A stretch of DNA of 64,000 nt, from assembly GCF_038396765.1 (NCBI RefSeq), contig NZ_CP150096.1, positions 6,431,001-6,495,000 on the forward strand, given 5' to 3'. The notes under the pieces were generated by a model. The model saw only the letters and a list, made by a program, of their open reading frames with translations. It ran no database searches and had not been told where the DNA came from. Origin of the DNA: Chitinophaga caseinilytica (GTDB lineage: Bacteria > Bacteroidota > Bacteroidia > Chitinophagales > Chitinophagaceae). Of this stretch, positions 18,536 through 27,693 are shown one piece after another (the first letter of the stretch is position 1; every line of letters starts with the position of its first letter). The position numbers and the translations under genes are program-made.

Positions 18536-18647
18536 AGGATTTAATCATGGATATGCAGAAAAAAATCCAGGCAATGAGGGAAATGATTACTAAAAATTTT
18601 AGCATTTGCGAAAAAATGCGTACTTTGATGGACAATTCCTAAGATAT

Positions 18648-19397
18648 ATGCAAGCCGTTTTTGTTAACCCCGCCTACCGCGAACCCGCGCCGGTAAGGCA
18701 TTTGAAGGTGCTGAGGCGCCGTCGCATGAAAGAATGGCCGGAAGATGACCGGCCGCGGGAAAAAATGCTGGCTACGGGCGCCGCATCGGTCAGCCTGGCC
18801 GAGTTGCTGGCTATCATCATCAATACGGGAACGCGGGATCAATCGGCGCTGGACCTGGCGCGGGAAGTGCTGGCTTACTGCGGCAACAACCTGCGGGAGC
18901 TGGGGCGCCTGAACATCCGGCAGCTGCGGAGTTTTCCGGGGATCGGCCTCAAAAAGGCCGCAACCATCCTGGCGGCGCTGGAGCTATGCCGCCGGCGCCA
19001 GCAAAGCCAGCAGCGGGAGCAGCGGGAAGTGACGTCTATCCCGGAGATCGCGGATTATTTCCGGTCGCTGTTGTCGGAGCATGCCTGCGAGCGATTTTTC
19101 GTGCTTTATCTCAATCATGCCAACAAGGTGGTGCACGAGGCTTGCATCAGTTCGGGCGGTATCACTTCTACTACCGTTGATCCCCGGATCGTGTTCGGTA
19201 TTGCGCTCGAGCATCGGGCCACGCGGCTGTTGCTATGCCACAATCACCCTTCCGGTACTTTGCGGCCGAGCAAGGCTGACATGAGCACGACCCGCCGTTT
19301 CCAGGAAATCGGGCGCCTTTTCGATATCGAGGTACTGGACCATCTGATCGTCACGGAAAGCGGTTACCACAGCTTGCGGGAAGATGGGGCGTTGTGA
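18648..19397 (+). CDS. radC: RadC-family JAB-domain protein
   Basis: Metalloprotease-fold (JAMM/MPN) protein traditionally called DNA repair protein RadC; its true role is unsettled. About 249 residues from ATG 18648. The family core starts at the ATG at 18726 (MKEWPEDDRPREKM), which is an equally good start. Seen: a helix-hairpin-helix segment (LRSFPGIGLKKAATILAALEL) and the JAMM signature CHNHPSGTLRPSKAD with its His, Ser and Asp ligands. Divergent from prs. Downstream lies the tandem-repeat region. Confidence 0.9.
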   Translation: MQAVFVNPAYREPAPVRHLKVLRRRRMKEWPEDDRPREKMLATGAASVSLAELLAIIINTGTRDQSALDLAREVLAYCGNNLRELGRLNIRQLRSFPGIGLKKAATILAALELCRRRQQSQQREQREVTSIPEIADYFRSLLSEHACERFFVLYLNHANKVVHEACISSGGITSTTVDPRIVFGIALEHRATRLLLCHNHPSGTLRPSKADMSTTRRFQEIGRLFDIEVLDHLIVTESGYHSLREDGAL

Positions 19398-19497
19398 TGA
19401 TCGGGGGTTTGGGATGAGTTACATCAGCCACGATCGGTTGCGCACCGGGTCAGAATTCAGGTACGTCGTTTACAATGAAATTTACTGCAGAAAGTAA

Positions 19498-19737
19498 CTG
19501 TAAACTGTGGTGATTTCCCGGTCTTTTATGTACGGGAAGAAGTTGAAGCGCATACGATAATGATGGTATTTATCTGTAAGCTGTGGTGAATTCACGGTCT
19601 TTTATGTACGGGAAGAAAATGAAGTATAGCGCATACGATAATGATGGTATTATCTGTAAGCTGTGGTGATTTCACGGTCTTTTATGTACGGGAAGAAGAT
19701 GAAGCGAAGCGCAACGCACACGATAATGAAGGCATTT
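19498..19737. repeat. Three-copy tandem repeat of 76, 80 and about 84 bp
   Basis: The 348-base gap between radC and the convergent T9SS gene (19398-19745) holds three tandem copies, starting at 19498, 19574 and 19654. Each begins CTGTAA(A/G)CTGTGGTGA, continues through the invariant GGTCTTTTATGTACGGGAAG and ends ACGATAATGA(T/A)GG. The copies differ by small insertions before the GCATACGATAATG segment, so the period is not a multiple of three and the repeat is not coding. Bases 19398-19497 show nothing recognisable. On the minus strand the array lies immediately downstream of the T9SS gene stop. Confidence 0.9.
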
Positions 19738-19745
19738 TCTCCGGA

Positions 19746-21779
19746 TTATCGCAGCAATGTCGTGACGCCTTTCTGGAAAATCCTGGTGTTCAGTTCGGTG
19801 TTCGTGAACTCGAGCACCCAGGCGTAAGTGCCTACAGATGCAGGTGAGCCATTGATCCGTCCATCCCACTTGTGCTGCCAGTTCCGGGATTCGAAAATGA
19901 GCTGCCCGTTTCGCGCGAACACCCGGAAAAGGAGGTCCGCCGTCTTGTATCCATTAACCGGGTACAGGAAATCATTGATCCCGTCATTATTCGGCGTAAA
20001 TGCCGTGGGCACGGTCACATAGCAGCTGGGCACGGTTTTCAGCACATGAATGGCCGTATCCTCGCATTGGAGATTATCGGTTACGATCAGCCTGACGTTA
20101 TAGGATTCCTCCCGCGAAGACATCGGGTAGCGCCATGCGGCCGGGGTCCGCAGGATCGAACCAGGCCCGACGCCCATGCTCCAGCGATAGGATGCGATGT
20201 TCCCCCGGCTCTCGTTCGTAACACGCACCATATCCAACGGGCATAACACGGTAGCGCCCAGCGTAAAGGCCGCCACCACTTCCACCGGCAAAGTAATCCT
20301 TTCGCTATGGACCGCCTGGCATTGCCTGTTGGCGACCGTGAGCCTTACGTCCCGGAAATTACTGGGCCCACGCACGAAATTTTTGGTGGCTTCGCGAGTG
20401 GACTGTGTAGTACCATCGTCGAATTCCCAGGTCCATTTCGAGACCTGGTGGGCACCGTCGTGCCGTAAATACAGGGTATCGGCATCGCAGTCCAGGCTCG
20501 TCCGGTAAGCGAATGCTGCATTCACGGTATCGCTGGTGGAAAAAGGGATGAATTGGCCAAGGGGCGTTTCCACACGGCATTCGCTGATCAACGTATTGCC
20601 ATCGCTGCCGCGCACAAGGTTCAGGCGGTAGTCGCTTTCCCGTAAAATGGTCCCGCTGAGCAAAATCTCGATGCTGTCCGTCAACTGGTTATCGCAGAAC
20701 ACCTTCGCGCTTACGACGGAAACATTGGGACCGGTGCCCAGGTTCGCGATCACGAAATCGCTACCGTTTGCTGCTACGGAGTTACAGCGAACGGGCGACT
20801 TCAATCTTACCATCAGCCTGTCTGGCCGGCATTCTACGGGCTTGATGGAATCGAAAGGCGCGGGTTGAAAGATGGGAATGTCCAGGTTGATGGTTTCCCC
20901 TGCCGTCATGGGGTTATCACAGGCATCGAGCAGGGTATTGCCGTCGCTGCCCTGCTTCAGGCGGACCGTGTAGTTGCCGGGCGTCAGGGGCCGGTCGAGC
21001 TGAAGGATTACCGAGTCCATATCGAACCCGCTTCCACAGTTTACACCCTGTGCACCGGTGATACGCGCCGCTGTGCCCAGCAGCTCGAAATCGCTGCCAT
21101 TGGCGGCCAGTGTGGCGCAACGGAGGCGTTTGGACAGTTTTACGGCCACGCGGTTATCGAGACATTTGTAGGCGGCAGACACGAAATCCCCGGTTTTGGG
21201 ATCGGTAATCACGGCCGTGCCACCACCAAACGCCAGGGAGTAGCCGCTTTGCGTATTGGTAAAATGGCTGATGAGCAAAAGGTATTCGTGCCCCACTTGC
21301 AACGTGGGCATACTGCTGAAGTTGGGGTACGTAGGCCCGGCGCAATTGATGAGCCCCTGCCCTGCCGTGCTGGCACCCGTAACGCCGGGGTTCGAGCTCC
21401 AGTTCCCGCATACCTGCATAGACATGTCGGTGAAAATATCATTGACGTTCCTGCCCGTCACGTCGAAAACATGCCAGTCGTAATCATCGCCCAAATCTTT
21501 CGGCGTGATCGTGAAGCCCAGGGTGCCGGCCTGGTAACAGGTAAATTTGTAATAGTAAGGGTTACGATCGGTGTAATCCGTCCTGGGATCGACCCTGCTG
21601 CAGAAATCCAGCCGGAGCACACGCCCGCTGCAAAGCGGAACGGAATTTTGCACCAGGTTCCTCGTGCCGCAAATGGGAAATGCGCTCTGAGGCGTCTGCC
21701 CAAGGTTGGGACATGCCTGTCCCGCTGCCCGAAGCGAGCATAATAGCGGTAAACATATGGCCAGTACTAGAAAACGCAT
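19746..21779 (-). CDS. T9SS-secreted protein with type B (CHU_C) sorting domain
   Basis: Secreted or surface protein of 677 residues from ATG 21779, which gives a clean signal peptide (MRFLVLAICLPLLCSLRAAGQ). An N-terminal Cys-containing beta domain is followed by two repeats of a SusE/Ig-like unit marked by KQGSDGNTLLDAC and VRGSDGNTLISEC with AANGSDF motifs. A PKD-like domain (WTWEFDDGTTQ) and a second degenerate one follow. The C-terminal type B sorting domain carries VPTAFTPNNDGINDFLYP, LFRVFARNGQLIFES and KGVTTLLR. It should cross the outer membrane by T9SS. A start 25 codons upstream exists but would put a charged leader before the signal. Ligand or function unknown. Confidence 0.88.
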   Translation of the reverse strand: MRFLVLAICLPLLCSLRAAGQACPNLGQTPQSAFPICGTRNLVQNSVPLCSGRVLRLDFCSRVDPRTDYTDRNPYYYKFTCYQAGTLGFTITPKDLGDDYDWHVFDVTGRNVNDIFTDMSMQVCGNWSSNPGVTGASTAGQGLINCAGPTYPNFSSMPTLQVGHEYLLLISHFTNTQSGYSLAFGGGTAVITDPKTGDFVSAAYKCLDNRVAVKLSKRLRCATLAANGSDFELLGTAARITGAQGVNCGSGFDMDSVILQLDRPLTPGNYTVRLKQGSDGNTLLDACDNPMTAGETINLDIPIFQPAPFDSIKPVECRPDRLMVRLKSPVRCNSVAANGSDFVIANLGTGPNVSVVSAKVFCDNQLTDSIEILLSGTILRESDYRLNLVRGSDGNTLISECRVETPLGQFIPFSTSDTVNAAFAYRTSLDCDADTLYLRHDGAHQVSKWTWEFDDGTTQSTREATKNFVRGPSNFRDVRLTVANRQCQAVHSERITLPVEVVAAFTLGATVLCPLDMVRVTNESRGNIASYRWSMGVGPGSILRTPAAWRYPMSSREESYNVRLIVTDNLQCEDTAIHVLKTVPSCYVTVPTAFTPNNDGINDFLYPVNGYKTADLLFRVFARNGQLIFESRNWQHKWDGRINGSPASVGTYAWVLEFTNTELNTRIFQKGVTTLLR

Positions 21780-21833
21780 TTGGTTGTTACGGGGTCCTGC
21801 GAATATATATAAAGTAATAACATGTCGTTTTGT

Positions 21834-21841
21834 TACATTTG
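21834..21841 (+). promoter_or_regulatory. Promoter -7 element of the Gfo/Idh/MocA gene
   Basis: TACATTTG, full TAnnTTTG match, 28 bases before the ATG at 21869. No convincing -33 element. Confidence 0.5.
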
Positions 21842-21868
21842 CAGGAATTTTCATAAAAATAACAGCGA

Positions 21869-22843
21869 ATGCTTAAAATCGGCTTGTTTGGAGTAGGGCA
21901 TCTGGGAAAAATTCACCTGTCCCAATTATCGACGATGAAAGACGTGGAAGTGACAGGCTACTTCGATCCCAGCGATGCCAACGCGGAAAGTATCCGGGAA
22001 ACGTACCCTGATCTCCGCCGGTTCGAAGCCGCAGAAGAATTGATCCGCGCTTCCGATGCGATCGATATCGTGGCGCCTACCACACAGCACTTCCAGCTGT
22101 GCGAAACGGCCATCCGGATGGGCAAGCATGTTTTTGTGGAAAAACCCATGACCAACACCATGGAAGAAGCCAGGCTGCTGGTGAAACTGGTGGAAGAAGC
22201 CAATATCAAATTCCAGGTGGGCCATGTGGAACGATTCAACCCCGCATTCCTCGCCCTGAAAGGCGTCGATCTCAAGCCCATGTTCATCGAAGTGCACCGC
22301 CTGGCGGAATTCAACCCCCGCGGTACCGACGTGAGCGTGATCCTCGATCTCATGATCCACGACATCGATATCGTGCTCAGCATCGTACAATCCAGCATCA
22401 GCCGCATCTCCGCCAGCGGGGTTGCCGTGATGAGCGACACACCCGATATCGCCAACGTTCGTATAGAATTCCATAACGGCTGCGTCGCCAACCTCACTTC
22501 CAGCCGCATTTCCCTCAAAAAAATGCGGAAAATGCGCCTGTTCCAGAAAGATGCCTATATCGGTATCGACTTCCTCGATAAAAAAACCGAGATCATCAAA
22601 CTGAAAACCCCGGAAGACGAAGGCCTGTTCACGCTCGACATCGCTACCAACAACGGCAAAAAAACCATTGCCATCGCCAATCCGGAAATCAAACAGTCGA
22701 ACGCCATCCGCATGGAACTGGAATTTTTCCGCGACAGCATCCTCGAAAACAAACCCGTGCCGGTCAACGTGCGCGACGGGTTCCAGGCGCTGGAAGCGGC
22801 TCACCAGATCCTGCAAAAAATCGGGAAAGGCCAGTCGGAATAG
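21869..22843 (+). CDS. Gfo/Idh/MocA-family oxidoreductase
   Basis: NAD(P)-dependent oxidoreductase of 324 residues. Rossmann domain at 1-120 with GVGHLGKIH (6-14) and the conserved EKPMT Lys region. A C-terminal alpha/beta domain includes GHVERFNPAF and the DLMIHDIDI segment, where the His and Asp usually help catalysis on sugar-like substrates. Substrate unknown; the family acts on sugars, inositols and nucleotide-sugars, and relatives annotated near lpx genes oxidise UDP-sugars. Its own -7 element lies upstream. The three small lipoprotein genes follow in the same direction after 53 bases and may be cotranscribed. Confidence 0.92.
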   Translation: MLKIGLFGVGHLGKIHLSQLSTMKDVEVTGYFDPSDANAESIRETYPDLRRFEAAEELIRASDAIDIVAPTTQHFQLCETAIRMGKHVFVEKPMTNTMEEARLLVKLVEEANIKFQVGHVERFNPAFLALKGVDLKPMFIEVHRLAEFNPRGTDVSVILDLMIHDIDIVLSIVQSSISRISASGVAVMSDTPDIANVRIEFHNGCVANLTSSRISLKKMRKMRLFQKDAYIGIDFLDKKTEIIKLKTPEDEGLFTLDIATNNGKKTIAIANPEIKQSNAIRMELEFFRDSILENKPVPVNVRDGFQALEAAHQILQKIGKGQSE

Positions 22844-22896
22844 CCTTTTCGGTCGCATCATCACTCAAAACCCGCCCCAATTAAATACTAGATATC

Positions 22897-23244
22897 ATGA
22901 AGTTCGGAAGGATGCTATTTTTCGCAGCTGCTATGTTGATGATCGGATCATCCTGCAAAAAAAGTGAGCAGATACCTACATTAGACCACTCGCTGCAGTT
23001 TTCCGAAACCTATTGCAACGATCCCTGGTCTAACGACATACAGCGGACAGACCCCGACTTTCTCAAAAAACTGGACGCCTGGCTGGAAGCCAAAACCGGC
23101 GTCGCAATTCCCGAGCCGCTACTCAAATTCCATCCCGGAAACGCCGGTACGTGCTCGGCCTGCACCTGCAAAACAGGGAATGTGCTGACCATCTGGCTCC
23201 CCAAAGGCGTAGACGCCAAATTCACCGCACTGGGTTTTAAATAG
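22897..23244 (+). CDS. Small lipoprotein with CxxCxC motif (paralogue 1 of 3)
   Basis: Predicted lipoprotein of 115 residues: hydrophobic signal, lipobox-like IGSSC and a KKSE start. The mature part carries SETYCNDPWSND, a helix LDAWLEAKTGVAI, and CSACTCKTGNVLTIWLPKG, ending in FTALGFK. The same pattern (xETxCxDPW, WLExxTGVAI, CxxCxC, TG, IW, LGF) recurs in the next two genes. Four conserved cysteines in the mature part suggest a metal site or disulphides. I recognise the pattern from uncharacterised Bacteroidota proteins but know no function. Confidence 0.82.
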   Translation: MKFGRMLFFAAAMLMIGSSCKKSEQIPTLDHSLQFSETYCNDPWSNDIQRTDPDFLKKLDAWLEAKTGVAIPEPLLKFHPGNAGTCSACTCKTGNVLTIWLPKGVDAKFTALGFK

Positions 23245-23381
23245 CCGATGGCCCCAACTTCAGTTTCCCGTAACTTATCGTCGTAAAATGACGGTTAGCA
23301 GCTGTTATTTTCAGGTTTGTCCGCCAGCCATCCTGTAACCTTTCGAATTCCGGGGACGTTTCAGGAATAAATCACGCGTTT

Positions 23382-23734
23382 ATGAAAAACGGCTACCTGT
23401 TATTCCTCGCTGCCGCTTCCCTCCTCCTTTTCTCCTGCCGGAAGAAAGATAAACTCAGCATGAAAGGCGCATTGGTTTTTAATGAAACCCAATGTTCGGA
23501 CCCATGGCGCGGAGAAGTAACGGGGCCCAACATAGAAACATTTGTGCAAAACCTGGAGCTGTGGCTGGAGAAGGAAACCGGTGTCGCCATCAACAACATC
23601 AAACGCATCCCGCCCCGCCGCAACCTGATCGTATGTGAAGCCTGCACCTGTGCTTCCGGTTATCAGCTCATAATCTGGCCGCCCCCGGCTCGGAACAGGC
23701 ATTCATCGACCTCGGCTTCTCAAAACCACAATAA
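23382..23734 (+). pseudogene. Small lipoprotein with CxxCxC motif (paralogue 2 of 3), frameshifted
   Basis: Second copy: signal and lipobox (LLFSC), NETQCSDPW, LELWLEKETGVAI, CEACTCASGYQLIIWPP. After IIWPP the frame breaks at a run of five C (23682-23686). As read, translation continues 29 codons out of register to 23780, overlapping the next gene. In the adjacent frame the sequence gives GSEQAFIDLGFSKPQ and a TAA at 23732-23734, matching the C-terminus of paralogue 3 (GSEQKFLDLGFTKP). One missing base explains it. It may be a real mutation, a slippery or phase-variable site, or a sequencing error. The 137 bases upstream show no strong promoter. Confidence 0.82.
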
Positions 23735-23752
23735 ACTGCTACTCCAAAAACT

Positions 23753-24097
23753 ATGTTCATGCGTTACACACTGCCGCTGATGCTCGCCATCTCCCTCTTT
23801 ACCGCCTGCAAGAAGGACAAATCCCCCGATCTGAAAGACGCCCTTCAATACACCGAAACCCAGTGCAGCGACCCCTGGGCCAAAGATGTAGAACGCGGCA
23901 ACGATTTCGCGGCCCGACTGGAAAGCTGGCTGGAAACCAAAACCGGCGCGGCTATCGGGAAACCTTACATGAAATTCTTCAAAGACAAGGCCACTCTTTG
24001 CTACGCATGCTCCTGCACCACCGGCAACGTTATTTACGTTTGGCCGCCGGCAGGGTCGGAACAAAAATTCCTCGACCTGGGATTCACGAAACCGTAA
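23753..24097 (+). CDS. Small lipoprotein with CxxCxC motif (paralogue 3 of 3)
   Basis: Third tandem copy, 114 residues. Signal and lipobox (ISLFTAC) followed by KKDKSP, then YTETQCSDPWAKD, LESWLETKTGAAI, CYACSCTTGNVIYVWPPAG and LDLGFTKP. It keeps all cysteines and is intact through the segment that is frameshifted in paralogue 2. The start is 23753, or the Met two codons later. Its stop codon is immediately adjacent to the 3' end of the convergent ispD gene. Function unknown. Confidence 0.85.
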   Translation: MFMRYTLPLMLAISLFTACKKDKSPDLKDALQYTETQCSDPWAKDVERGNDFAARLESWLETKTGAAIGKPYMKFFKDKATLCYACSCTTGNVIYVWPPAGSEQKFLDLGFTKP

Positions 24098-24772
24098 TTA
24101 TTTTTTCAGGAAAACTTCCGCGATGGCAAGGTCCAGCGGACGGGTGATCTTGATATTCCGCTCCTCACCTTCCACCAGGTGGATTTCCGCGCCGAAACGC
24201 TCTGCCACGCTGGCTTCGTCTGTAAACAGGGGATCGTAGGGCTGTTCGAAAGCGGGTAAAAGTTGTTCGGACAGGAAGGTTTGCGGCGTCTGGATGATCC
24301 GGAAGCGGCTGCGGTCTACGGCCAGGTTGCCTTCGTCGTCGACCTCGCGCAGACTATCCTTCACTTCGATGGCGGGGATGGCGTTCCCTTTCGCCAGGGC
24401 ACCTTCGCAGCAACGGCGGACGAGCTCCGGGGAAATAAGAGCGCGAACGCCGTCGTGCACAAATACCACGGCCGGTGCGGTGATGGTGGCAAGACCGTTT
24501 TTCACGGAATGGAAGCGGGTTTCGCCGCCATGAACGATGGTCATGGAAGGCGGTTCGTCGAAAGAAACCAGCAGTGGCGCGATGAATGCGCTGTGCGCTT
24601 CGGGGATGACGAGCACGATGCGGATGTCTGGATAGGCGGTCCGGAAGGCGTTGATAGTGTGATGGAGAACGGGCTTTCCGCCGATTTCCATGAATTGTTT
24701 GGGAATGGCGCTACCCATTCTCAGGCCGGAGCCGCCGGCAACGATGACCGCTATCTTATTCCTGTCTGGCAT
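24098..24772 (-). CDS. ispD: 2-C-methyl-D-erythritol 4-phosphate cytidylyltransferase
   Basis: MEP-pathway enzyme that attaches CMP to methylerythritol phosphate. 224 residues from ATG 24772. Seen: nucleotide-binding AVIVAGGSGLRMGSAIPKQF with the catalytic Arg and Lys, VFVHDGVRALIS, and EVKDSLREVD. The C-terminal motif TDEASVAERFG and GEERNIKITRPLDLAIAE are typical. An earlier in-frame start would overlap the queA terminator, so 24772 was chosen. The rest of the pathway is not in the window. Confidence 0.96.
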   Translation of the reverse strand: MPDRNKIAVIVAGGSGLRMGSAIPKQFMEIGGKPVLHHTINAFRTAYPDIRIVLVIPEAHSAFIAPLLVSFDEPPSMTIVHGGETRFHSVKNGLATITAPAVVFVHDGVRALISPELVRRCCEGALAKGNAIPAIEVKDSLREVDDEGNLAVDRSRFRIIQTPQTFLSEQLLPAFEQPYDPLFTDEASVAERFGAEIHLVEGEERNIKITRPLDLAIAEVFLKK

Positions 24773-24800
24773 ATTGCGAAGTAAGGATATTTTGACAAAA

Positions 24801-24830
24801 AAAGGCAAACAGCGGAAACTGTTTGCCTTT
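24801..24830 (-). terminator. Intrinsic terminator after queA
   Basis: Perfect 12-bp stem AAAGGCAAACAG / CTGTTTGCCTTT with a 6-base loop, followed on the minus strand by a T run (24800-24797), 20 bases after the queA stop. Confidence 0.88.
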
Positions 24831-24849
24831 TACACATCCGGAAACCGGA

Positions 24850-25899
24850 TTAAAGAATGAGCATGGCATCGCCATAGCTGAAGAACCTGTATTTTTCCTT
24901 GATGGCCTGCTGGTAGGCTTCCATGATCAGGTCGTAACCGGCGAAGGCGCAAACCATGATGAGGAGGCTGGTTTTCGGCAGGTGGAAGTTGGTTACCAAT
25001 GCGTTAGGGATCGAGAAATCGTACGGAGGATGGATAAAGGTGTTCGTCCAGCCTTCGGCCGCTTTCAGGTGATTCTGCGCGGTAACGGAAGATTCTACGG
25101 CACGTACGGAAGTAGTACCAACGGCGCAGATCTTGCGGTTTTCTTCTTTCGCCTTGTTCACGATTTTCACGGCATATTCATCGATGTGGAAATATTCCGC
25201 ATCCATTTTATGCTTGCTCAAGTCTTCCACCTCGATGGGGCGGAAGGTGCCCAGGCCGGTGTGAAGGGTCACTTCGGCGAATTTCACGCCCTTGATCTCG
25301 AGGCGTTTGATCAGTTCGCGGCTGAAGTGAAGACCAGCGGTGGGAGCGGCTACCGCACCTTCGTACTTGGCGTACACGGTCTGGTAACGTTCCTTGTCTT
25401 CTTCTTCCGGCTTGCGTTTGATGTACTTCGGCAGCGGGGTTTCGCCCAGGCTGTCCAGCACGGCCTTGAACTCTTCGTCGTTCCCTTCGAACAGGAAGCG
25501 GATGGTACGGCCGCGGGAAGTGGTGTTGTCGATCACTTCCGCCACCAGGCTCTCATCGTCCCCGAAATACAGCTTGTTGCCTACACGGATCTTCCTGGCC
25601 GGGTCCACGATAACGTCCCACAGACGGTTTTGCTTGTTCAGCTCACGGAGCAGGAACACTTCGATCTTCGCACCGGTTTTCTCCTTACGGCCGTATAAAC
25701 GCGCAGGGAACACTTTCGTGTTGTTCACGATCATTACGTCTTTGTCGTTGAAATAACCCAGAATGTCTTTGAAAACCTTGTGCTCGATTTTGCCGGTGGC
25801 GCGGTTTACTACCATCAGGCGGCTCTCGTCTCTTGTCTTGGAGGGATGTTGTGCGATCAGGTTTAAGGGCAGATCGAACTTGAATTGTGATAATTTCAT
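24850..25899 (-). CDS. queA: S-adenosylmethionine:tRNA ribosyltransferase-isomerase
   Basis: Penultimate step of queuosine synthesis: transfers and isomerises the ribose of SAM onto 7-aminomethyl-7-deazaguanine in tRNA. 349 residues, the usual length. Seen: [23 protein letters not shown] at the N-terminus, [50 protein letters not shown] and [13 protein letters not shown] near the C-terminus. Monocistronic: a TACCTTTG promoter element upstream and a strong terminator downstream. Confidence 0.97.
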   Translation of the reverse strand: MKLSQFKFDLPLNLIAQHPSKTRDESRLMVVNRATGKIEHKVFKDILGYFNDKDVMIVNNTKVFPARLYGRKEKTGAKIEVFLLRELNKQNRLWDVIVDPARKIRVGNKLYFGDDESLVAEVIDNTTSRGRTIRFLFEGNDEEFKAVLDSLGETPLPKYIKRKPEEEDKERYQTVYAKYEGAVAAPTAGLHFSRELIKRLEIKGVKFAEVTLHTGLGTFRPIEVEDLSKHKMDAEYFHIDEYAVKIVNKAKEENRKICAVGTTSVRAVESSVTAQNHLKAAEGWTNTFIHPPYDFSIPNALVTNFHLPKTSLLIMVCAFAGYDLIMEAYQQAIKEKYRFFSYGDAMLIL

Positions 25900-25927
25900 A
25901 TTACGGTATGAATGAATTTAAAGTCTG

Positions 25928-25935
25928 CAAAGGTA
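25928..25935 (-). promoter_or_regulatory. Promoter -7 element of queA
   Basis: TACCTTTG on the minus strand, full TAnnTTTG match, followed by CAG, 28 bases before the queA ATG. Confidence 0.6.
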
Positions 25936-25965
25936 GGAATAATAACGCATATCATGAAATAAGGT

Positions 25966-27693
25966 TCACCGGCCCGGGATCGCAGCGATCAATTCGCGCG
26001 TGTATGCTGAAGCCGGACGGTGGTACACCGCCTCCGCAGGCCCCATTTCCGCGATCTTTCCCCGCTGCATGACCATCATGGTATCGCTCATAAAATTCAC
26101 AACCGACAGATTGTGAGATATAAATATATACGTGAAATTAAACTCTTGTTGAAGCGCCCGCAGGAGGTTCAGCACCTGCGCCTGCACGCTCACGTCCAGC
26201 GCCGAAACCGACTCATCGCAAATAATGAACTCCGGGTTGAGCGCCAGCGCCCTGGCAATGACGATCCTTTGCCGCTGACCGCCCGAGAATTCGTGGGGAT
26301 ACCGGTTGTAATGCTCCGGCAACAGGCCCACCTTTTCCAGTAAAGACAACACCCGCTCCCGGCGATCCCTGTCGTTGCCGAACATCCCATGCACCTGCAT
26401 GGGCTCCAAAATGGCCTGGCCCACCGTCATCCGCGGGTTCAGCGAAGAATACGGGTCCTGGAAAATGATCTGGATATGCTTGCGCATCTCCCGCATTTCC
26501 CCGGCGGAAAGCGATAGCAGGTCGCGGCCGCGATAGCGTATAGCCCCGCGCGTTGGCTCCACCAGCCGCAGGAGCGTCCGGCTCAACGTGGTTTTCCCGC
26601 AACCGGATTCGCCCACCAGCCCCAGCGTTTCCCCTTCCCGCACCGTGAAACTGATATCGTCCACGGCTTTCGTCCAGCTTTTGGGCTTCCCGAAGAGCGA
26701 TCGCCCCGTCGGGAACCAGGTGCTCAGGCCCTCCACTTCCAGCAACGGCGGCCTCTCCGCCAGCATTTCTGCCCGCGCCTTCGTTTCCTCCGCCGGCATT
26801 TCCAGCGAACGGACGAACGCCTCCACCTCCACCGGCTCCCGGCTGCCCGTGAAATCTTTCACAACGGGCAGACGGCGCAGGCGAAGGCCCATCGGCGGGC
26901 GACAAGCCAGCAACCCTTTCGTATAGGCGTGGCCGGGGCGCGAGAAAATCTGTTCCACCGTTCCTTCTTCCACGATTTCCCCTTTATACATAACGGCAAC
27001 CCGGTCTGCGATATCGGCGATCACGCCCAGGTCGTGTGTGATGAAAACCACGCTCATCCCCATTTCGCGCTGCAATTCGCGCAGCAGTTCCAGGATGGTT
27101 TTCTGGACGGTGACGTCGAGCGCGGTGGTGGGCTCGTCGGCGATGAGCAGGCGCGGACCGCAGGAAATGGCCATGGCGATCATGACGCGCTGCTTTTGCC
27201 CGCCCGACAATTCGTGCGGATATTTATCGTAAGCTTCTTCCGGCCGGGGCAGTTTCACCCGTTCGAACAGGGCGATGGTTTGCCGGCGGGCTTCGCGCGG
27301 GGATACTTTTTTATGGAGGATGATGGCTTCCGCCACTTGTTTGCCGCAGGTGTGCAGCGGGTTCAGGCTGGTCATGGGCTCCTGGAAGATCATCGCGATC
27401 TCGTGCCCGCGGTAGCTGCGCATGGCCGCTTCCGGCAGGCGAAGCAAATCCACCGCCGGTTTGTTTTCCGGTTGATAGATGATTTCACCGCCGCTGATGC
27501 GCCCCGGTTCCGCAATGAGCCGCATGATGCTCAGCGACGTGACGGACTTTCCCGAACCGGATTCTCCCACGATGCCGAGGATTTCGCCGGTCCGAACGTC
27601 CAGCGAAATGCTTTTCACGGCCGTGACCGTATGGCCGTCGCCAAGGAATTCGACGGTCAGGTTGCGGATGGAAACCAGCGGTACAGGGCTCAA
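25966..27693 (-). CDS. ABC transporter ATP-binding protein with two NBDs (Dpp/Opp/microcin C type)
   Basis: Two fused ATPase domains in 575 residues, like a DppD-DppF fusion or YejF, that would energise a peptide or opine-type importer. NBD1 about 1-260: Walker A GESGSGKS, signature LSGGQKQR, Walker [14 protein letters not shown] linker of about 60 residues follows. NBD2 runs from about 310: Walker [28 protein letters not shown]. The permeases and binding protein are not adjacent. The only possible start here is a TTG at 27693, whose bases overlap the TGA of the AMP nucleosidase gene (TTGA), indicating translational coupling. Confidence 0.92.
   Translation of the reverse strand: MSPVPLVSIRNLTVEFLGDGHTVTAVKSISLDVRTGEILGIVGESGSGKSVTSLSIMRLIAEPGRISGGEIIYQPENKPAVDLLRLPEAAMRSYRGHEIAMIFQEPMTSLNPLHTCGKQVAEAIILHKKVSPREARRQTIALFERVKLPRPEEAYDKYPHELSGGQKQRVMIAMAISCGPRLLIADEPTTALDVTVQKTILELLRELQREMGMSVVFITHDLGVIADIADRVAVMYKGEIVEEGTVEQIFSRPGHAYTKGLLACRPPMGLRLRRLPVVKDFTGSREPVEVEAFVRSLEMPAEETKARAEMLAERPPLLEVEGLSTWFPTGRSLFGKPKSWTKAVDDISFTVREGETLGLVGESGCGKTTLSRTLLRLVEPTRGAIRYRGRDLLSLSAGEMREMRKHIQIIFQDPYSSLNPRMTVGQAILEPMQVHGMFGNDRDRRERVLSLLEKVGLLPEHYNRYPHEFSGGQRQRIVIARALALNPEFIICDESVSALDVSVQAQVLNLLRALQQEFNFTYIFISHNLSVVNFMSDTMMVMQRGKIAEMGPAEAVYHRPASAYTRELIAAIPGR

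Noticed and set aside
18498..18635. 46-residue hydrophobic N-terminal extension of PRPP synthetase
   Set aside because: It crosses the prs promoter element and is absent from the family; the ATG at 18497 fits.
19498..19737. Reading the tandem repeat as a CRISPR array
   Set aside because: Only three contiguous copies, no unique spacers of constant size, and no cas genes in the window.
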